DNA from: Gammaproteobacteria bacterium | GTDB lineage: Bacteria; Pseudomonadota; Gammaproteobacteria; DRJJ01 | Assembly: GCA_011052255.1 (NCBI GenBank) | Contig: DRJJ01000329.1 | Coordinates: 1-22,802 of the forward strand | Direction of reading: 5' to 3' | Length of the DNA stretch: 22,802 bases | Shown: positions 1-7,817 of the stretch, in pieces | How positions within the stretch are numbered: the stretch's first letter is position 1 | Layout of the letters: the number at the start of each line of letters is the position of its first letter | Notes under the pieces: generated by a model | The model's input: the letters and a program-made list of their open reading frames with translations, nothing else | The model's database searches: none | Told to the model about the DNA's origin: nothing | Made by a program: the position numbers and the translations under genes

Positions 1-900
1 GCTGACAATATCTGCTGCTGTAGGGTTTGTAAATTGTTCATCAGGCTTGTCCAGTATGTCGCGGGCTATTGCATCGGCATGCCCGGCTTCTTCAAGTAGT
101 ACATTAAAATCAGGTATATTCTGGTCCCATTCAATCAGAGTCGGTGCCGGGCCGACTCGCTGCAACGCTTGTTTATACAGTTCCCAAACAGGCTGGTGAA
201 CAGGTCTGCTATGTGAGTCGAGCAGGTAAGTACCACGATCTTCGTATCCAGCAAGATGCATTTCTCGTACACGCGATACAGGGATGGCATCCAGATAGTC
301 CTGTGCATTGAACTGATGATTTTCTGCGCTAACATAGATATTGTTGATATCAAGTAACAGGTTGCAGTCAGCACGTTGTACGATTTCATTTAGAAAATCC
401 CACTCGCTGCAGTCAGAGTCACGAAACTGCATATAGCTGGACACATTCTCAACCAGTATCCGTTGTCCAAGGAAATCCTGAACCTGCTGTATTCGATTGC
501 TGACATGTTTAATAGCTTCTTCAGTGAATGGCAGTGGTAACAGCTCATGCATATAGGTTTGCTGTGTCGAAACCCAGGCCAGATGGTCGGAAACCTGTGC
601 TGGTTCAAAGCGCTCGATCATATCGCGCAGGCTTTTCAGGTAGTCCATATTGAGCGGGTCAGTGGAGCCCAGTGACATACCGACACCATGAAACGTGATT
701 GGGTAATTCTCACGTACGCGAGTCAGGTGCTGTATCGGTTCACCGCCGTCGACCAGGTAATTATCAATCAGCACCTCGAACCAGGGTATATCCGGTTGAT
801 GCTGTTCGACAAATTCATAATGAGGGGTGCGTAACCCGAGTCCGACACCGGAGAGCGGGTTACGGCACCATTTAGTGGATGATTGCTGAGTGGGACTCAT
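1..900 (-). CDS. bufB: DUF692/MNIO family oxidase, BufB type (partial, C-terminus beyond the window)
   Basis: The frame is open for 300 codons from ATG at 900-898 to the left edge, so the stop lies outside the window. The protein matches the DUF692 TIM-barrel family, now called multinuclear non-heme iron-dependent oxidases, which modify cysteines in ribosomally made precursor peptides. Visible family motifs are FHGVGMS (His71), SDHLAW (His106), VENVSSYM (Glu151-Asn152), LLLDINNIYVSA (Asp184), MHLAGY (His215) and LIEWDQNIP (Glu257). These include the probable iron ligands. The start overlaps the stop of bufA as ATGA, which implies translational coupling to its likely substrate. The partner protein BufC (DUF2063) would be expected just beyond position 1 but cannot be seen. 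The family assignment is firm. The bufferin role is inferred from the adjacent DUF2282 gene. Confidence 0.92.
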   Translation of the reverse strand, partial: MSPTQQSSTKWCRNPLSGVGLGLRTPHYEFVEQHQPDIPWFEVLIDNYLVDGGEPIQHLTRVRENYPITFHGVGMSLGSTDPLNMDYLKSLRDMIERFEPAQVSDHLAWVSTQQTYMHELLPLPFTEEAIKHVSNRIQQVQDFLGQRILVENVSSYMQFRDSDCSEWDFLNEIVQRADCNLLLDINNIYVSAENHQFNAQDYLDAIPVSRVREMHLAGYEDRGTYLLDSHSRPVHQPVWELYKQALQRVGPAPTLIEWDQNIPDFNVLLEEAGHADAIARDILDKPDEQFTNPTAADIVS

Positions 901-1171
901 TTTATTGGTATATAGACCTTAGCGCCAACAATTTTGTCACAGGTGCCCTTGGGAAGATAAATCCATTCTGCAGGATCAGCATTTTTCTTTGCCTGACCGG
1001 CACAGCCATGTGTGGCAGTTCCACAGCCATTAGCACCGGCCTTCACAATACCGGCACATTATCATATCCCTCTTTCCATGTAGGCTTTTTTGCCAGCGCA
1101 GGGGTACTGACAAAACTCAGCGCGACTGCGGCTAACAGGGCTTTGTTTACTTTTGATGTTGTTTTGTTCAT
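897..1171 (-). pseudogene. bufA: DUF2282/BufA-type bufferin precursor, frame broken by an apparent 1-base deletion
   Basis: ATG at 1171-1169 follows a good ribosome site (GGAGAG). The first frame gives 42 residues with an N-terminal signal peptide (ALLAAVALSFVSTPALA) and stops at 1043-1045. From 1058 to 897 a second frame encodes 53 residues with the four-cysteine DUF2282 pattern: CAGIVKAG, NGCGT, HGCAGQAKKN and PKGTCDK. One extra base near 1058-1061 (for example GATAATG read as GATAAATG) would join the frames into a 91-residue protein of normal family size. BufA proteins are periplasmic, copper-binding peptides whose cysteines are modified by BufB with BufC. The second frame ends on the ATGA that starts bufB. 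Because all four cysteines and the coupling are intact, the lesion is either very recent or a sequence error. As written, the protein would lose its whole metal-binding part. Confidence 0.85.
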
Positions 1172-1235
1172 GGTAACTCTCCATATATTGAGTAATAGTT
1201 GTAGCGAAGTTATAAAAGCGCGCTATCAACTATGA

Positions 1236-1263
1236 AGACCCATACAATCCGTTTTTTATTACA
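1236..1263 (-). promoter_or_regulatory. Putative ECF-sigma promoter of bufAB
   Basis: Reading the minus strand, TGTAAT (1263-1258) is followed after exactly 16 bases by GGGTCT (1241-1236). The same two hexamers with the same spacing occur in the opposite direction in front of the divergent sigma factor gene. An ECF factor usually activates its own promoter and its target's, so this pair is the obvious candidate for the -35 and -10 elements. Transcription would begin near 1229-1231, leaving a leader of about 58 bases that contains the bufA ribosome site. Confidence 0.6.
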
Positions 1264-1283
1264 CGAGAAATAATTTTATTTTA

Positions 1284-1311
1284 TGTAATATATCGACTAT
1301 GTCCGGGGTCT
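1284..1311 (+). promoter_or_regulatory. Putative autoregulated ECF promoter of the sigma/anti-sigma genes
   Basis: TGTAAT (1284-1289) and GGGTCT (1306-1311) are separated by 16 bases, identical in sequence and spacing to the element facing bufA. The proposed -10 ends only nine bases before the sigma factor ATG, so the start point would fall at about 1317-1319 and the transcript would be essentially leaderless. That agrees with the lack of a well-placed Shine-Dalgarno sequence before this ATG. Confidence 0.6.
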
Positions 1312-1320
1312 ATTCAATGT

Positions 1321-1839
1321 ATGGATAACAAACACAAACAATTTGAAGCGCTGGTAAGGGCGTGTTCATCTGACCTGTATCGCTATGCATACTGGCTATG
1401 CAAACAATCCAGCCTGGCCGAAGATCTGGTACAGGAGGCCTGTCTGAGAGCGTGGAAATCGTTACATACCCTACAGGATGTAGTCTCTGCACGTGCCTGG
1501 CTCATGACGATTGTGCGTAACGAGTTTTATCGGCATTGCAAGAAGAACAAGAGGTTGGTACAGGATTGGGATGAACATATTGATAATCAACTTTCCATGT
1601 CGTCATATCAGAAAGATGCAGCAACCGATATCATGGCCTTGAGACAGGCAATTGAACAACTTCCTGGTGAATACAGGGAGTTGTTGGTACTGCAAGTGGA
1701 TGGAGGCTTTTCAGGGGATGAGATGGCCGAAATAACCGGTATTAGCCGTAATACAGTTATGACCCGTGTATTCAGGGCCAGACAAAAATTACGGTCAATA
1801 CTGGAGATCCCGGAAATTAAAAAGGTGGACTTGTCATGA
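1321..1839 (+). CDS. RNA polymerase ECF-type sigma factor
   Basis: This is a 172-residue protein of typical ECF size. Region 2 (about residues 8-75) has the DLYRYAYWLC and LAEDLVQEACLRAWKS motifs that contact core polymerase and the -10 element, followed by ARAWLMTIVRNEFYR. Region 4 (about 105-160) has LPGEYRELLVLQ and the helix-turn-helix EITGISRNTVMTRVFRARQKL that reads the -35. Its stop overlaps the start of the anti-sigma gene (ATGA), so the two are coupled. No good ribosome site precedes the ATG, but the start fits family length, because the conserved FEALVRACSSDLYRYAY segment begins at residue 8. Divergent placement from bufAB and a promoter motif shared by both sides suggest that it controls the bufferin operon in response to copper or related stress. 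That role is inference. Confidence 0.95.
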   Translation: MDNKHKQFEALVRACSSDLYRYAYWLCKQSSLAEDLVQEACLRAWKSLHTLQDVVSARAWLMTIVRNEFYRHCKKNKRLVQDWDEHIDNQLSMSSYQKDAATDIMALRQAIEQLPGEYRELLVLQVDGGFSGDEMAEITGISRNTVMTRVFRARQKLRSILEIPEIKKVDLS

Positions 1840-2546
1840 ATTGCCTGGAATACAGACGATTAGCGCTACAGGATATTAACACCTTACCTGAACAAGCACA
1901 GCGTCATCATGACGAGTGTGCATCATGCCAGTCATTTACGCATGAGCTGGCAGGCTTTAATGCATCTCTGAAACAGTCTATGAACGTTGATGTACCGGAA
2001 GGTCTGGCAGACCGTATCCTGCTACAACAATCATTCGGTCTGGCCAGGGCGAAACGTAAGCAATCACGGATACGCTTGACAGCTCTGGCAGCCAGTATTG
2101 TGCTGGGTCTGGTCCTGTCACTGCGATTGATCTTGCCCGGGACCAATGAACTGGAACAGACAGTACTGGCGCATGTTCATGACGAAATTTCGCACCTGTA
2201 TGAGAACCGCAAGGTGTCAGGTGAAAAGGTGGGTGAGCTACTGGCCAGTATTGATACACGGGCGATGACCCGTATCAACAATGTACGATATGCCGGCACC
2301 TGCCCGATAGGAAAAACATCGGGTGCTCATCTGGTGCTGGAAGGTCAGTCGGGTCCGGTGACCGTTTTATACTTGCCTGAGGCGTCAGTCAGGAAAACCA
2401 TAACATTCAGTGACGACAGCTTTCAAGGTGTGCTGACGCCGGGCAAGCGTGGCAGTATAGCTGTGATAGGAGATAAACATTCCAACATGGAAGAGCTTCA
2501 GGATATCGGGAAACGTATGCAAGCCGTGCTTCGGCCTGCCGCCTGA
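1836..2546 (+). CDS. Membrane anti-sigma factor, DUF3379 type
   Basis: The protein has 236 residues and a single membrane helix at about 81-100 (LTALAASIVLGLVLSLRLIL). The short N-terminal cytoplasmic part carries H24/H25-x-x-C28-x-x-C31 (HHDECASC), resembling the zinc-binding anti-sigma motif that holds and releases ECF factors. The C-terminal part, about 130 residues, would be periplasmic and has one cysteine in YAGTCPIGK, which could sense metal or redox state. Length, topology and position behind an ECF gene match the DUF3379 proteins I know from gammaproteobacteria. The ATG overlaps the sigma stop by four bases. The gene ends five bases from the convergent acyl-CoA synthetase stop, with no terminator between them. 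Anti-sigma function is strongly supported by context. The sensed signal is unknown. Confidence 0.85.
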   Translation: MNCLEYRRLALQDINTLPEQAQRHHDECASCQSFTHELAGFNASLKQSMNVDVPEGLADRILLQQSFGLARAKRKQSRIRLTALAASIVLGLVLSLRLILPGTNELEQTVLAHVHDEISHLYENRKVSGEKVGELLASIDTRAMTRINNVRYAGTCPIGKTSGAHLVLEGQSGPVTVLYLPEASVRKTITFSDDSFQGVLTPGKRGSIAVIGDKHSNMEELQDIGKRMQAVLRPAA

Positions 2547-2551
2547 AACTC

Positions 2552-4354
2552 TTACTTTTTATATAACTCGTCTACCTGGTTGGTATATTTTTCAAGTATC
2601 TGCTTACGGCGTATTTTTAGGGTGGGTGTCATCAGTCCTTCATCGATTGTCCAGGGCTCACGACAGACAATAACTCGCCTTACTTTTGCATAGGCCGGAA
2701 ACTCGGTTATTTTGTCGGCAATGCGATTAAGTATCAGTTTCTCAAACTTGCTGTTATCGATGGCATCATTCAGCACGGCTGGCATGTCATTGTGGCTGGC
2801 CACTTCACGCCATACATCCGGATTGAGTGTGGCCAGCAGGCACAGGAATGCCTTGCCTTCACCATGCAGCATTACCTGTTCAAACAGCGGGTCCATCATG
2901 ATGGCCATTTCCATATCGGCAGGAGGCATTTTCTCGCCGTTAGACATCACGATTATTTCCTTGATGCGGCCAGTGATGTAAATCTTTTTGTCACGTATTG
3001 AGACCTTGTCACCGGTTGCCAGCCACCCCTCTTCATCGATGAGTTCTTTGGTGGCTTCTTCGTTCTTCCAGTAACCCGGCATTACTGCGGGACTGCGGAC
3101 CTGAAGCTCACCTTCATTACTGATACGTACCTCGACGCCAGGCAGGGGTTCGCCTACACTGGCGGGGTCATTGTCATCTATCTTGTTAACAGCGATGACA
3201 GGGGCGTGTTCAGTCAGACCATAACCTTGCGTAAGATTGAGACCAAGGCCGATAAAGGTTTTGGCGACATCCTCGCCCAGTGCGGCACCACCGCATATGG
3301 CAAAGCGCAGACGACCTCCCAGCTTGGCCATGACCTTGCTGCCCACCAGTTTATGCAGGAGCGGATTCAGTAATAGCGAAGGAGTCCATCCAGCACGACC
3401 CTGTTTGTGCTCGAATGATGCCCAGCCTGTCGCGACGGCTTTTCTGAACAACTTCTGGGCAAAAGGTGGTTTTAGCTCAAGCTGCTCATATATTTTGTTA
3501 TAAACACGCTCATAAATTCTGGGAACTGATATCATGACGGTGGGCTTGACGGTAAGCAGGTCTTCCGCCAGATCCTGTACCGAGCGGGCATAGGCTACCG
3601 CGCATCCGGCGACTATTGCAATATAATATCCGGCAGCTCGTTCCAGCATATGTGACAAAGGCAAAAACGATAACATCGTATCGTCAGGATATACGTCGAT
3701 ACACATCAGTCCATGTTGTGCATCAAACATAATATTGCGGTGCGTTAACATAACCCCTTTGGGTCTGCCGGTTGTGCCAGAGGTGTAAACGATAGTCGCC
3801 AGGGTATCCGGCTCTATGGTTACCTGTAATAGCTCAGTTGATTTTTCGGCTAACCATTCACCTGCCGAGAGCAGTCGATCATCTTCAACAGGGGTATGGG
3901 ATATTTCTTCCAGTGTCAGAACCCGGGTTATGCCCTTGAGTGTATGCAACACACTGCACATACGTTTCCAGTGTATATCGCCCTCAAGGAGTAAAAATTT
4001 TGCACCCGAATTTTCCAGTATGTAGGCGACGTTTTCCGGGCGATCTTCAACAAACAGCGGTACTACAACCAGACCAAGGCTCAAGGCCGCCTGATCGAAC
4101 ATGACCCATTCTCGACAGTTACGTAGCATCACAGCTACCCGGTCACCTGGCTGATAGCCTTCTTTTGCCAGCGCCTGCTGCCAGCGTGATACCTCTTTGG
4201 CCATATCAGACCAGGTGCAGTTTTCCCATTGCACGCTTATTTTGTCGAAGTAATGATATGCTGTTTTTTCTGGTGAGCGTTTTACGCGCTCACAAAACAG
4301 ACCGTAAAGGTCACTGGCAGCTGATTCATCTATATAATCTTTTACTTGTGTCAT
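2552..4354 (-). CDS. Long-chain fatty-acid-CoA ligase (AMP-forming, FAA1-like)
   Basis: This 600-residue adenylate-forming enzyme would activate fatty acids with ATP and CoA, giving acyl-CoA for the beta-oxidation enzymes encoded just upstream. The core motifs are present: YTSGTTGRPKGVMLTHRN (residues 190-207) for ATP binding, GYGLTEHAPV for the adenylate pocket, EGWLATGDK and GRIKEIIVMSNGEKMPP around the hinge, and a C-terminal PTLKIRRK that includes Lys580, the probable catalytic lysine. Length and motif style fit the long-chain FAA1/FadD15 group rather than E. coli FadD. It is the last gene of the operon, 30 bp behind fadJ. A GGAG lies 12 bases before the ATG, rather far for a ribosome site. 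The exact chain-length preference cannot be read from sequence. Confidence 0.93.
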   Translation of the reverse strand: MTQVKDYIDESAASDLYGLFCERVKRSPEKTAYHYFDKISVQWENCTWSDMAKEVSRWQQALAKEGYQPGDRVAVMLRNCREWVMFDQAALSLGLVVVPLFVEDRPENVAYILENSGAKFLLLEGDIHWKRMCSVLHTLKGITRVLTLEEISHTPVEDDRLLSAGEWLAEKSTELLQVTIEPDTLATIVYTSGTTGRPKGVMLTHRNIMFDAQHGLMCIDVYPDDTMLSFLPLSHMLERAAGYYIAIVAGCAVAYARSVQDLAEDLLTVKPTVMISVPRIYERVYNKIYEQLELKPPFAQKLFRKAVATGWASFEHKQGRAGWTPSLLLNPLLHKLVGSKVMAKLGGRLRFAICGGAALGEDVAKTFIGLGLNLTQGYGLTEHAPVIAVNKIDDNDPASVGEPLPGVEVRISNEGELQVRSPAVMPGYWKNEEATKELIDEEGWLATGDKVSIRDKKIYITGRIKEIIVMSNGEKMPPADMEMAIMMDPLFEQVMLHGEGKAFLCLLATLNPDVWREVASHNDMPAVLNDAIDNSKFEKLILNRIADKITEFPAYAKVRRVIVCREPWTIDEGLMTPTLKIRRKQILEKYTNQVDELYKK

Positions 4355-4384
4355 GGCGATTGTCCGCTCCTGATATTTTTCTTT

Positions 4385-6481
4385 TTAATTATTCGCTTTT
4401 GTTTCAGGTGTGTCCTGGTCTGCATCAGCGCCTTGATTATGGTAGCGCTCCCAGCCTGAATCCGGTTTAAAGTTGTTATGGTATTTATCCTGCATCATAT
4501 TCATGCGCTGCTCAAGTGCTATCGCCGTTTTGTCATGAATATAATGAATCGGTCCACCCCGGAATGGTGCAAAACCGGTACCAAAAATCATGCCGGCATC
4601 GAGTAAATCAGCCTCACTCACAACGGATTCATCAATACAGCGCACAGCTTCATTTACATAACGCAGTATCAGACGGTCCTGTACATCGTCTACCGGTATC
4701 GGGCTGCCTGATTTTTTGTTGCGTACCGGTTTTCCCTTATGATATCGGTAGAAACCACGCCCGGACTTGCGCCCCAAATGACCGGCGCTGACTTCATCCT
4801 GCAGGATATCCGGCACATCGCCACCCAGATGTTCCGATAATATTCGCGCTACAGACAGACAAATGTCCAGCCCAACCGTGTCGGCCAGTTCAACCGGACC
4901 CATCGGCATGCCAAAGTCCGTGGCTGCCTTGTCGATCACCTCGGCGGGCACACCTGCTTCAACCAGCCTGACCGCTTCGAGCAGGTAGGGCATCAGGATA
5001 CGATTGACCAGAAAACCGGGTGAGCTGGCAACGGTCAGTGGTAAGCGACCTATTTGACGGGTAAATGCTGCAGCCTGGTTGATGCGGTCCTGATGAGTAT
5101 GTTTACCCTGTACCACCTCAACCAGTTGCATTTTGGCGACCGGATTGAAAAAGTGCAGTCCAACCAGTCGCTCAGGTTGTTGCAGGTTTTCACTGAGTTC
5201 TTCCAGCGGGATGCTGGATGTATTGGTGGCCAGCAGGGCATCTGCTTTCATGCGCGGTTCCAGTTCTTTAAACAGGTTGCGCTTGGCATCCAGGTCTTCA
5301 AAGATAGCTTCTATCACAACATCGGCCTGTTCCACAGCGACACCCTGCGGATCCGGCATCAGGCGATCCATCGCGGCCTGTATTGGCCTGGGTTTCCTGA
5401 GCTTTTTACTGAATAACTTGTGGGCACGTGCAATGGCTGGCGCTATGCGTTCCGGTGACCGGTCTTGCAGGCTGACATTCAGACCCCTCATTGCGCACCA
5501 GGCGGCGATGTCTCCACCCATAATGCCGGCACCGACCACGTGTACATGACGGGCCTTAAAGTCACTGGCACGCCCCAGGTCTTTAAGCCGGGTTTGCAGA
5601 AAAAATACCCGGATCAGATTGCGCGCTGTATCGGTGTTGATAAGACGTGCCACAGAGCGCGCCTCTTTTTCCATCATCGTTACCCGGTTGTCCATCTCAT
5701 TGCGCCACAAATCAATCAGGGCAAACGGGGCAGGGTAGTGTTTTGGATTAGCTTTTTTGATGACCTGCTTTTTCATGAAACGGGCAACAATCGGGCGCAG
5801 CAGACGGTGACCTGAAAGGCGTTGAACCAGTCCGGGTGTCTTGCGGCGTGTTTTGCCAGTCAGTGCGATTTGCTGGGCCGCTATGTCCAGCTGCCGGTGA
5901 GGAACCGCCGCATCAATCAGGCCAATGCGTGCAGCTGATCGGGCGCGCAGGCTGCGGCCGGTTAGCATCATGTCCAGTGCATTAAGATGGCCGACCAGTG
6001 GTGGTAACCTGACACTGCCACCGTAGCCTGGATGTATGCCAAGGAGGACTTCGGGCAGCCCAATACGGGTGGCATCATCGTCCTGTGCCAGTCGATAGTT
6101 ACAGGCCAGCGCCATTTCGGTGCCGCCGCCCAGACAAAAGCCGTGTATCACGCACACGGTAGGCCAGGGCAGGGCTTCAATACGATTGAACAGGGCGTGT
6201 ACCGAGCGAATATATTCATAAGCCGCATCTTCACTATCCAGAGTTGTGAATTCACTGACATCGGCACCGGCAATAAAACCACTTTTCTTGGCTGATCGAA
6301 AAATAACACCCACCGGTTTCATTTCCTCAATCTGGTCAAGCACGTTTCCCAGTTCGCTTAACACAGCACTGGACAGGATATTGGTGCTGCTATCAACCAG
6401 GTCAAATGTTACCCATGCCAGTCCGCAATCATCCTTCACCAGATCAATATTGGCCGGCTTTGAATTGCTCATGTCGTTCAT
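4385..6481 (-). CDS. fadJ: Multifunctional enoyl-CoA hydratase / 3-hydroxyacyl-CoA dehydrogenase (FadJ/FadB-like alpha subunit)
   Basis: I start the gene at the ATG at 6481-6479, which overlaps the thiolase stop as ATGA and gives 698 residues. An in-frame start 17 codons further upstream lies inside fadI and adds non-family sequence. The N-terminal crotonase domain (about 10-190) has GFCLGGGTEMALACN and GLPEVLLGIHPG, carrying the two hydratase glutamates Glu122 and Glu144. The dehydrogenase domain begins with the NAD fold VVGAGIMGGD (GxGxxG at 317-322) and has catalytic His443 in GLHFFNPVAKM, followed by the C-terminal 3-hydroxyacyl-CoA dehydrogenase repeats (SSPGFLVNRIL, PMGPVELAD). It catalyses hydration and NAD-dependent oxidation of enoyl-CoA and should pair with the adjacent thiolase as a trifunctional complex. 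FadJ is preferred over FadB because the partner is the long FadI type. Confidence 0.93.
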   Translation of the reverse strand: MNDMSNSKPANIDLVKDDCGLAWVTFDLVDSSTNILSSAVLSELGNVLDQIEEMKPVGVIFRSAKKSGFIAGADVSEFTTLDSEDAAYEYIRSVHALFNRIEALPWPTVCVIHGFCLGGGTEMALACNYRLAQDDDATRIGLPEVLLGIHPGYGGSVRLPPLVGHLNALDMMLTGRSLRARSAARIGLIDAAVPHRQLDIAAQQIALTGKTRRKTPGLVQRLSGHRLLRPIVARFMKKQVIKKANPKHYPAPFALIDLWRNEMDNRVTMMEKEARSVARLINTDTARNLIRVFFLQTRLKDLGRASDFKARHVHVVGAGIMGGDIAAWCAMRGLNVSLQDRSPERIAPAIARAHKLFSKKLRKPRPIQAAMDRLMPDPQGVAVEQADVVIEAIFEDLDAKRNLFKELEPRMKADALLATNTSSIPLEELSENLQQPERLVGLHFFNPVAKMQLVEVVQGKHTHQDRINQAAAFTRQIGRLPLTVASSPGFLVNRILMPYLLEAVRLVEAGVPAEVIDKAATDFGMPMGPVELADTVGLDICLSVARILSEHLGGDVPDILQDEVSAGHLGRKSGRGFYRYHKGKPVRNKKSGSPIPVDDVQDRLILRYVNEAVRCIDESVVSEADLLDAGMIFGTGFAPFRGGPIHYIHDKTAIALEQRMNMMQDKYHNNFKPDSGWERYHNQGADADQDTPETKANN

Positions 6482-7788
6482 GATTCCGTCCTTTCCAGTA
6501 GCATGGCACCACCCTGGCCACCACCTATACACAATGTGGCCACAGCGCGTTTTTCACCGGTACGCTGTAACACTTTGAGACTGTGTAATACGATACGTGC
6601 CCCGGTAGAGCCAACCGGGTGACCGATGCTGACACCCCCGCCATCGACATTCAGGCGTTCTTCATCCACTTTACCCAGCGCAGCATCCAGACCGAGTTCG
6701 TTATGACAGTAATCTTCATCCTGCCAGGCGGCCACGCAGGCCATGACCTGCGTGGCAAAGGCTTCATTGATTTCCCAGTTATGAATATCATCCATACCCA
6801 GGTCGTTGCGCTGTAGTAACGGCGCCACAGCATGTACCGGTCCCAGACCCATTTGCGCAGGGTCGACACCTGCCCAGTTACAGTCGAGTATCCGGCCGAG
6901 TACCGGCAACTGGTATTTTTCGACGGCCTGTTCGCTGGCCAGTACCAGCATTGCAGCGCCATCGGTTATCTGCGCGCTGTTACCGGCAGTAACCTTGCCA
7001 TAAGGTTTGTCAAAAGCCGGGCGCAGGCGGGCCAGCCTGTCGACGCTGCTGTCACGTCGCAAGCCGGTATCCTCTTCATACACCTTGCCCTTGCTATCGT
7101 ACAATGCATCAATCTCCTGCATAAGGCCCTGATCAAAGGCATTGGCCAGCCGCATATGGCTACGTACCGCATATTCATCCATTTGTTCGCGACTGATATC
7201 AAAACGGAAGGCCAGGTTCTCGGCAGTTTGACCCATGGATAGGCAAACGATCGGGTCGGACAAGCCCTTGAGTAACCCGATGATCGGTGCAAAGTAGGCA
7301 GGACGTAGTTGCGACAGGGTGCGCATACGTTGCCCGAATGTGCGAGCCTTGTACCAGCTACCCAGCCAGCGCACCATGCTTTCACGGAACAGCAGTGGAG
7401 CATGGCTCATCGCCTCAGTGCCGCCTGCCAGAACCAGGTCTGACACACCAGACGAAATATGTTGTGCAGCACAATCGAGTGCCTGCAGTCCCGAGGCGCA
7501 ATTGCGCTGTACGGTCCAGGCTGGTACGGCATCACCACAGCCCAGCCGCAGTGAAATGATACGGGCAATATTGACTTCATTCGGGCCGGGCATTACACAG
7601 CCGACCACCACCTCATCAAATGCATCTGCCGCAAACGGCATGCGTGAGATGAGCGTCCTGCCTGCCGATTGTGCCATATCCGACGCGCTGAACGGGCCAG
7701 GCTGGCCTTCGGCCTTCAGATACGGGGTGCGACACCCGTCAACGACATAAACGGCTCTCCCGGGGTAGGCGGGTTGGTTTGCCGGCAT
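6478..7788 (-). CDS. fadI: Acetyl-CoA C-acyltransferase (FadI-like thiolase, beta subunit)
   Basis: The 436-residue length equals E. coli FadI and is longer than FadA (387). The thiolase triad is visible: nucleophile Cys97 in QRNCASGLQALDCA, His390 in SIGHPVGSTGAR and Cys420 in LCIGGGQGGAMLLE. It cleaves 3-ketoacyl-CoA to acetyl-CoA and a shortened acyl-CoA, the last step of each cycle. The ATG is preceded by AAGGAG at ideal spacing. The stop overlaps the fadJ start, so the two subunits are translationally coupled, as expected for a stoichiometric complex. The gene lies 29 bp downstream of fadE. Confidence 0.94.
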   Translation of the reverse strand: MPANQPAYPGRAVYVVDGCRTPYLKAEGQPGPFSASDMAQSAGRTLISRMPFAADAFDEVVVGCVMPGPNEVNIARIISLRLGCGDAVPAWTVQRNCASGLQALDCAAQHISSGVSDLVLAGGTEAMSHAPLLFRESMVRWLGSWYKARTFGQRMRTLSQLRPAYFAPIIGLLKGLSDPIVCLSMGQTAENLAFRFDISREQMDEYAVRSHMRLANAFDQGLMQEIDALYDSKGKVYEEDTGLRRDSSVDRLARLRPAFDKPYGKVTAGNSAQITDGAAMLVLASEQAVEKYQLPVLGRILDCNWAGVDPAQMGLGPVHAVAPLLQRNDLGMDDIHNWEINEAFATQVMACVAAWQDEDYCHNELGLDAALGKVDEERLNVDGGGVSIGHPVGSTGARIVLHSLKVLQRTGEKRAVATLCIGGGQGGAMLLERTES

Positions 7789-7817
7789 GGGTATCTCCTT
7801 ATGTAACCTGTCTGATA

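Noticed and set aside
1040..1065. Programmed frameshifting as the explanation of the split bufA
   Set aside because: No slippery heptamer, pseudoknot or internal Shine-Dalgarno is visible at the junction, and I know of no family precedent; a deletion or sequence error is simpler.
879..1235. 118-codon plus-strand frame across the bufA region
   Set aside because: It is antisense to the DUF2282 reading, which has the conserved cysteines, signal peptide and ribosome site; the plus frame has no family features.
6482..6532. Upstream in-frame start adding 17 residues to FadJ
   Set aside because: The extension lies in the thiolase coding end and is unlike the family; the ATGA overlap start at 6481 is preferred.
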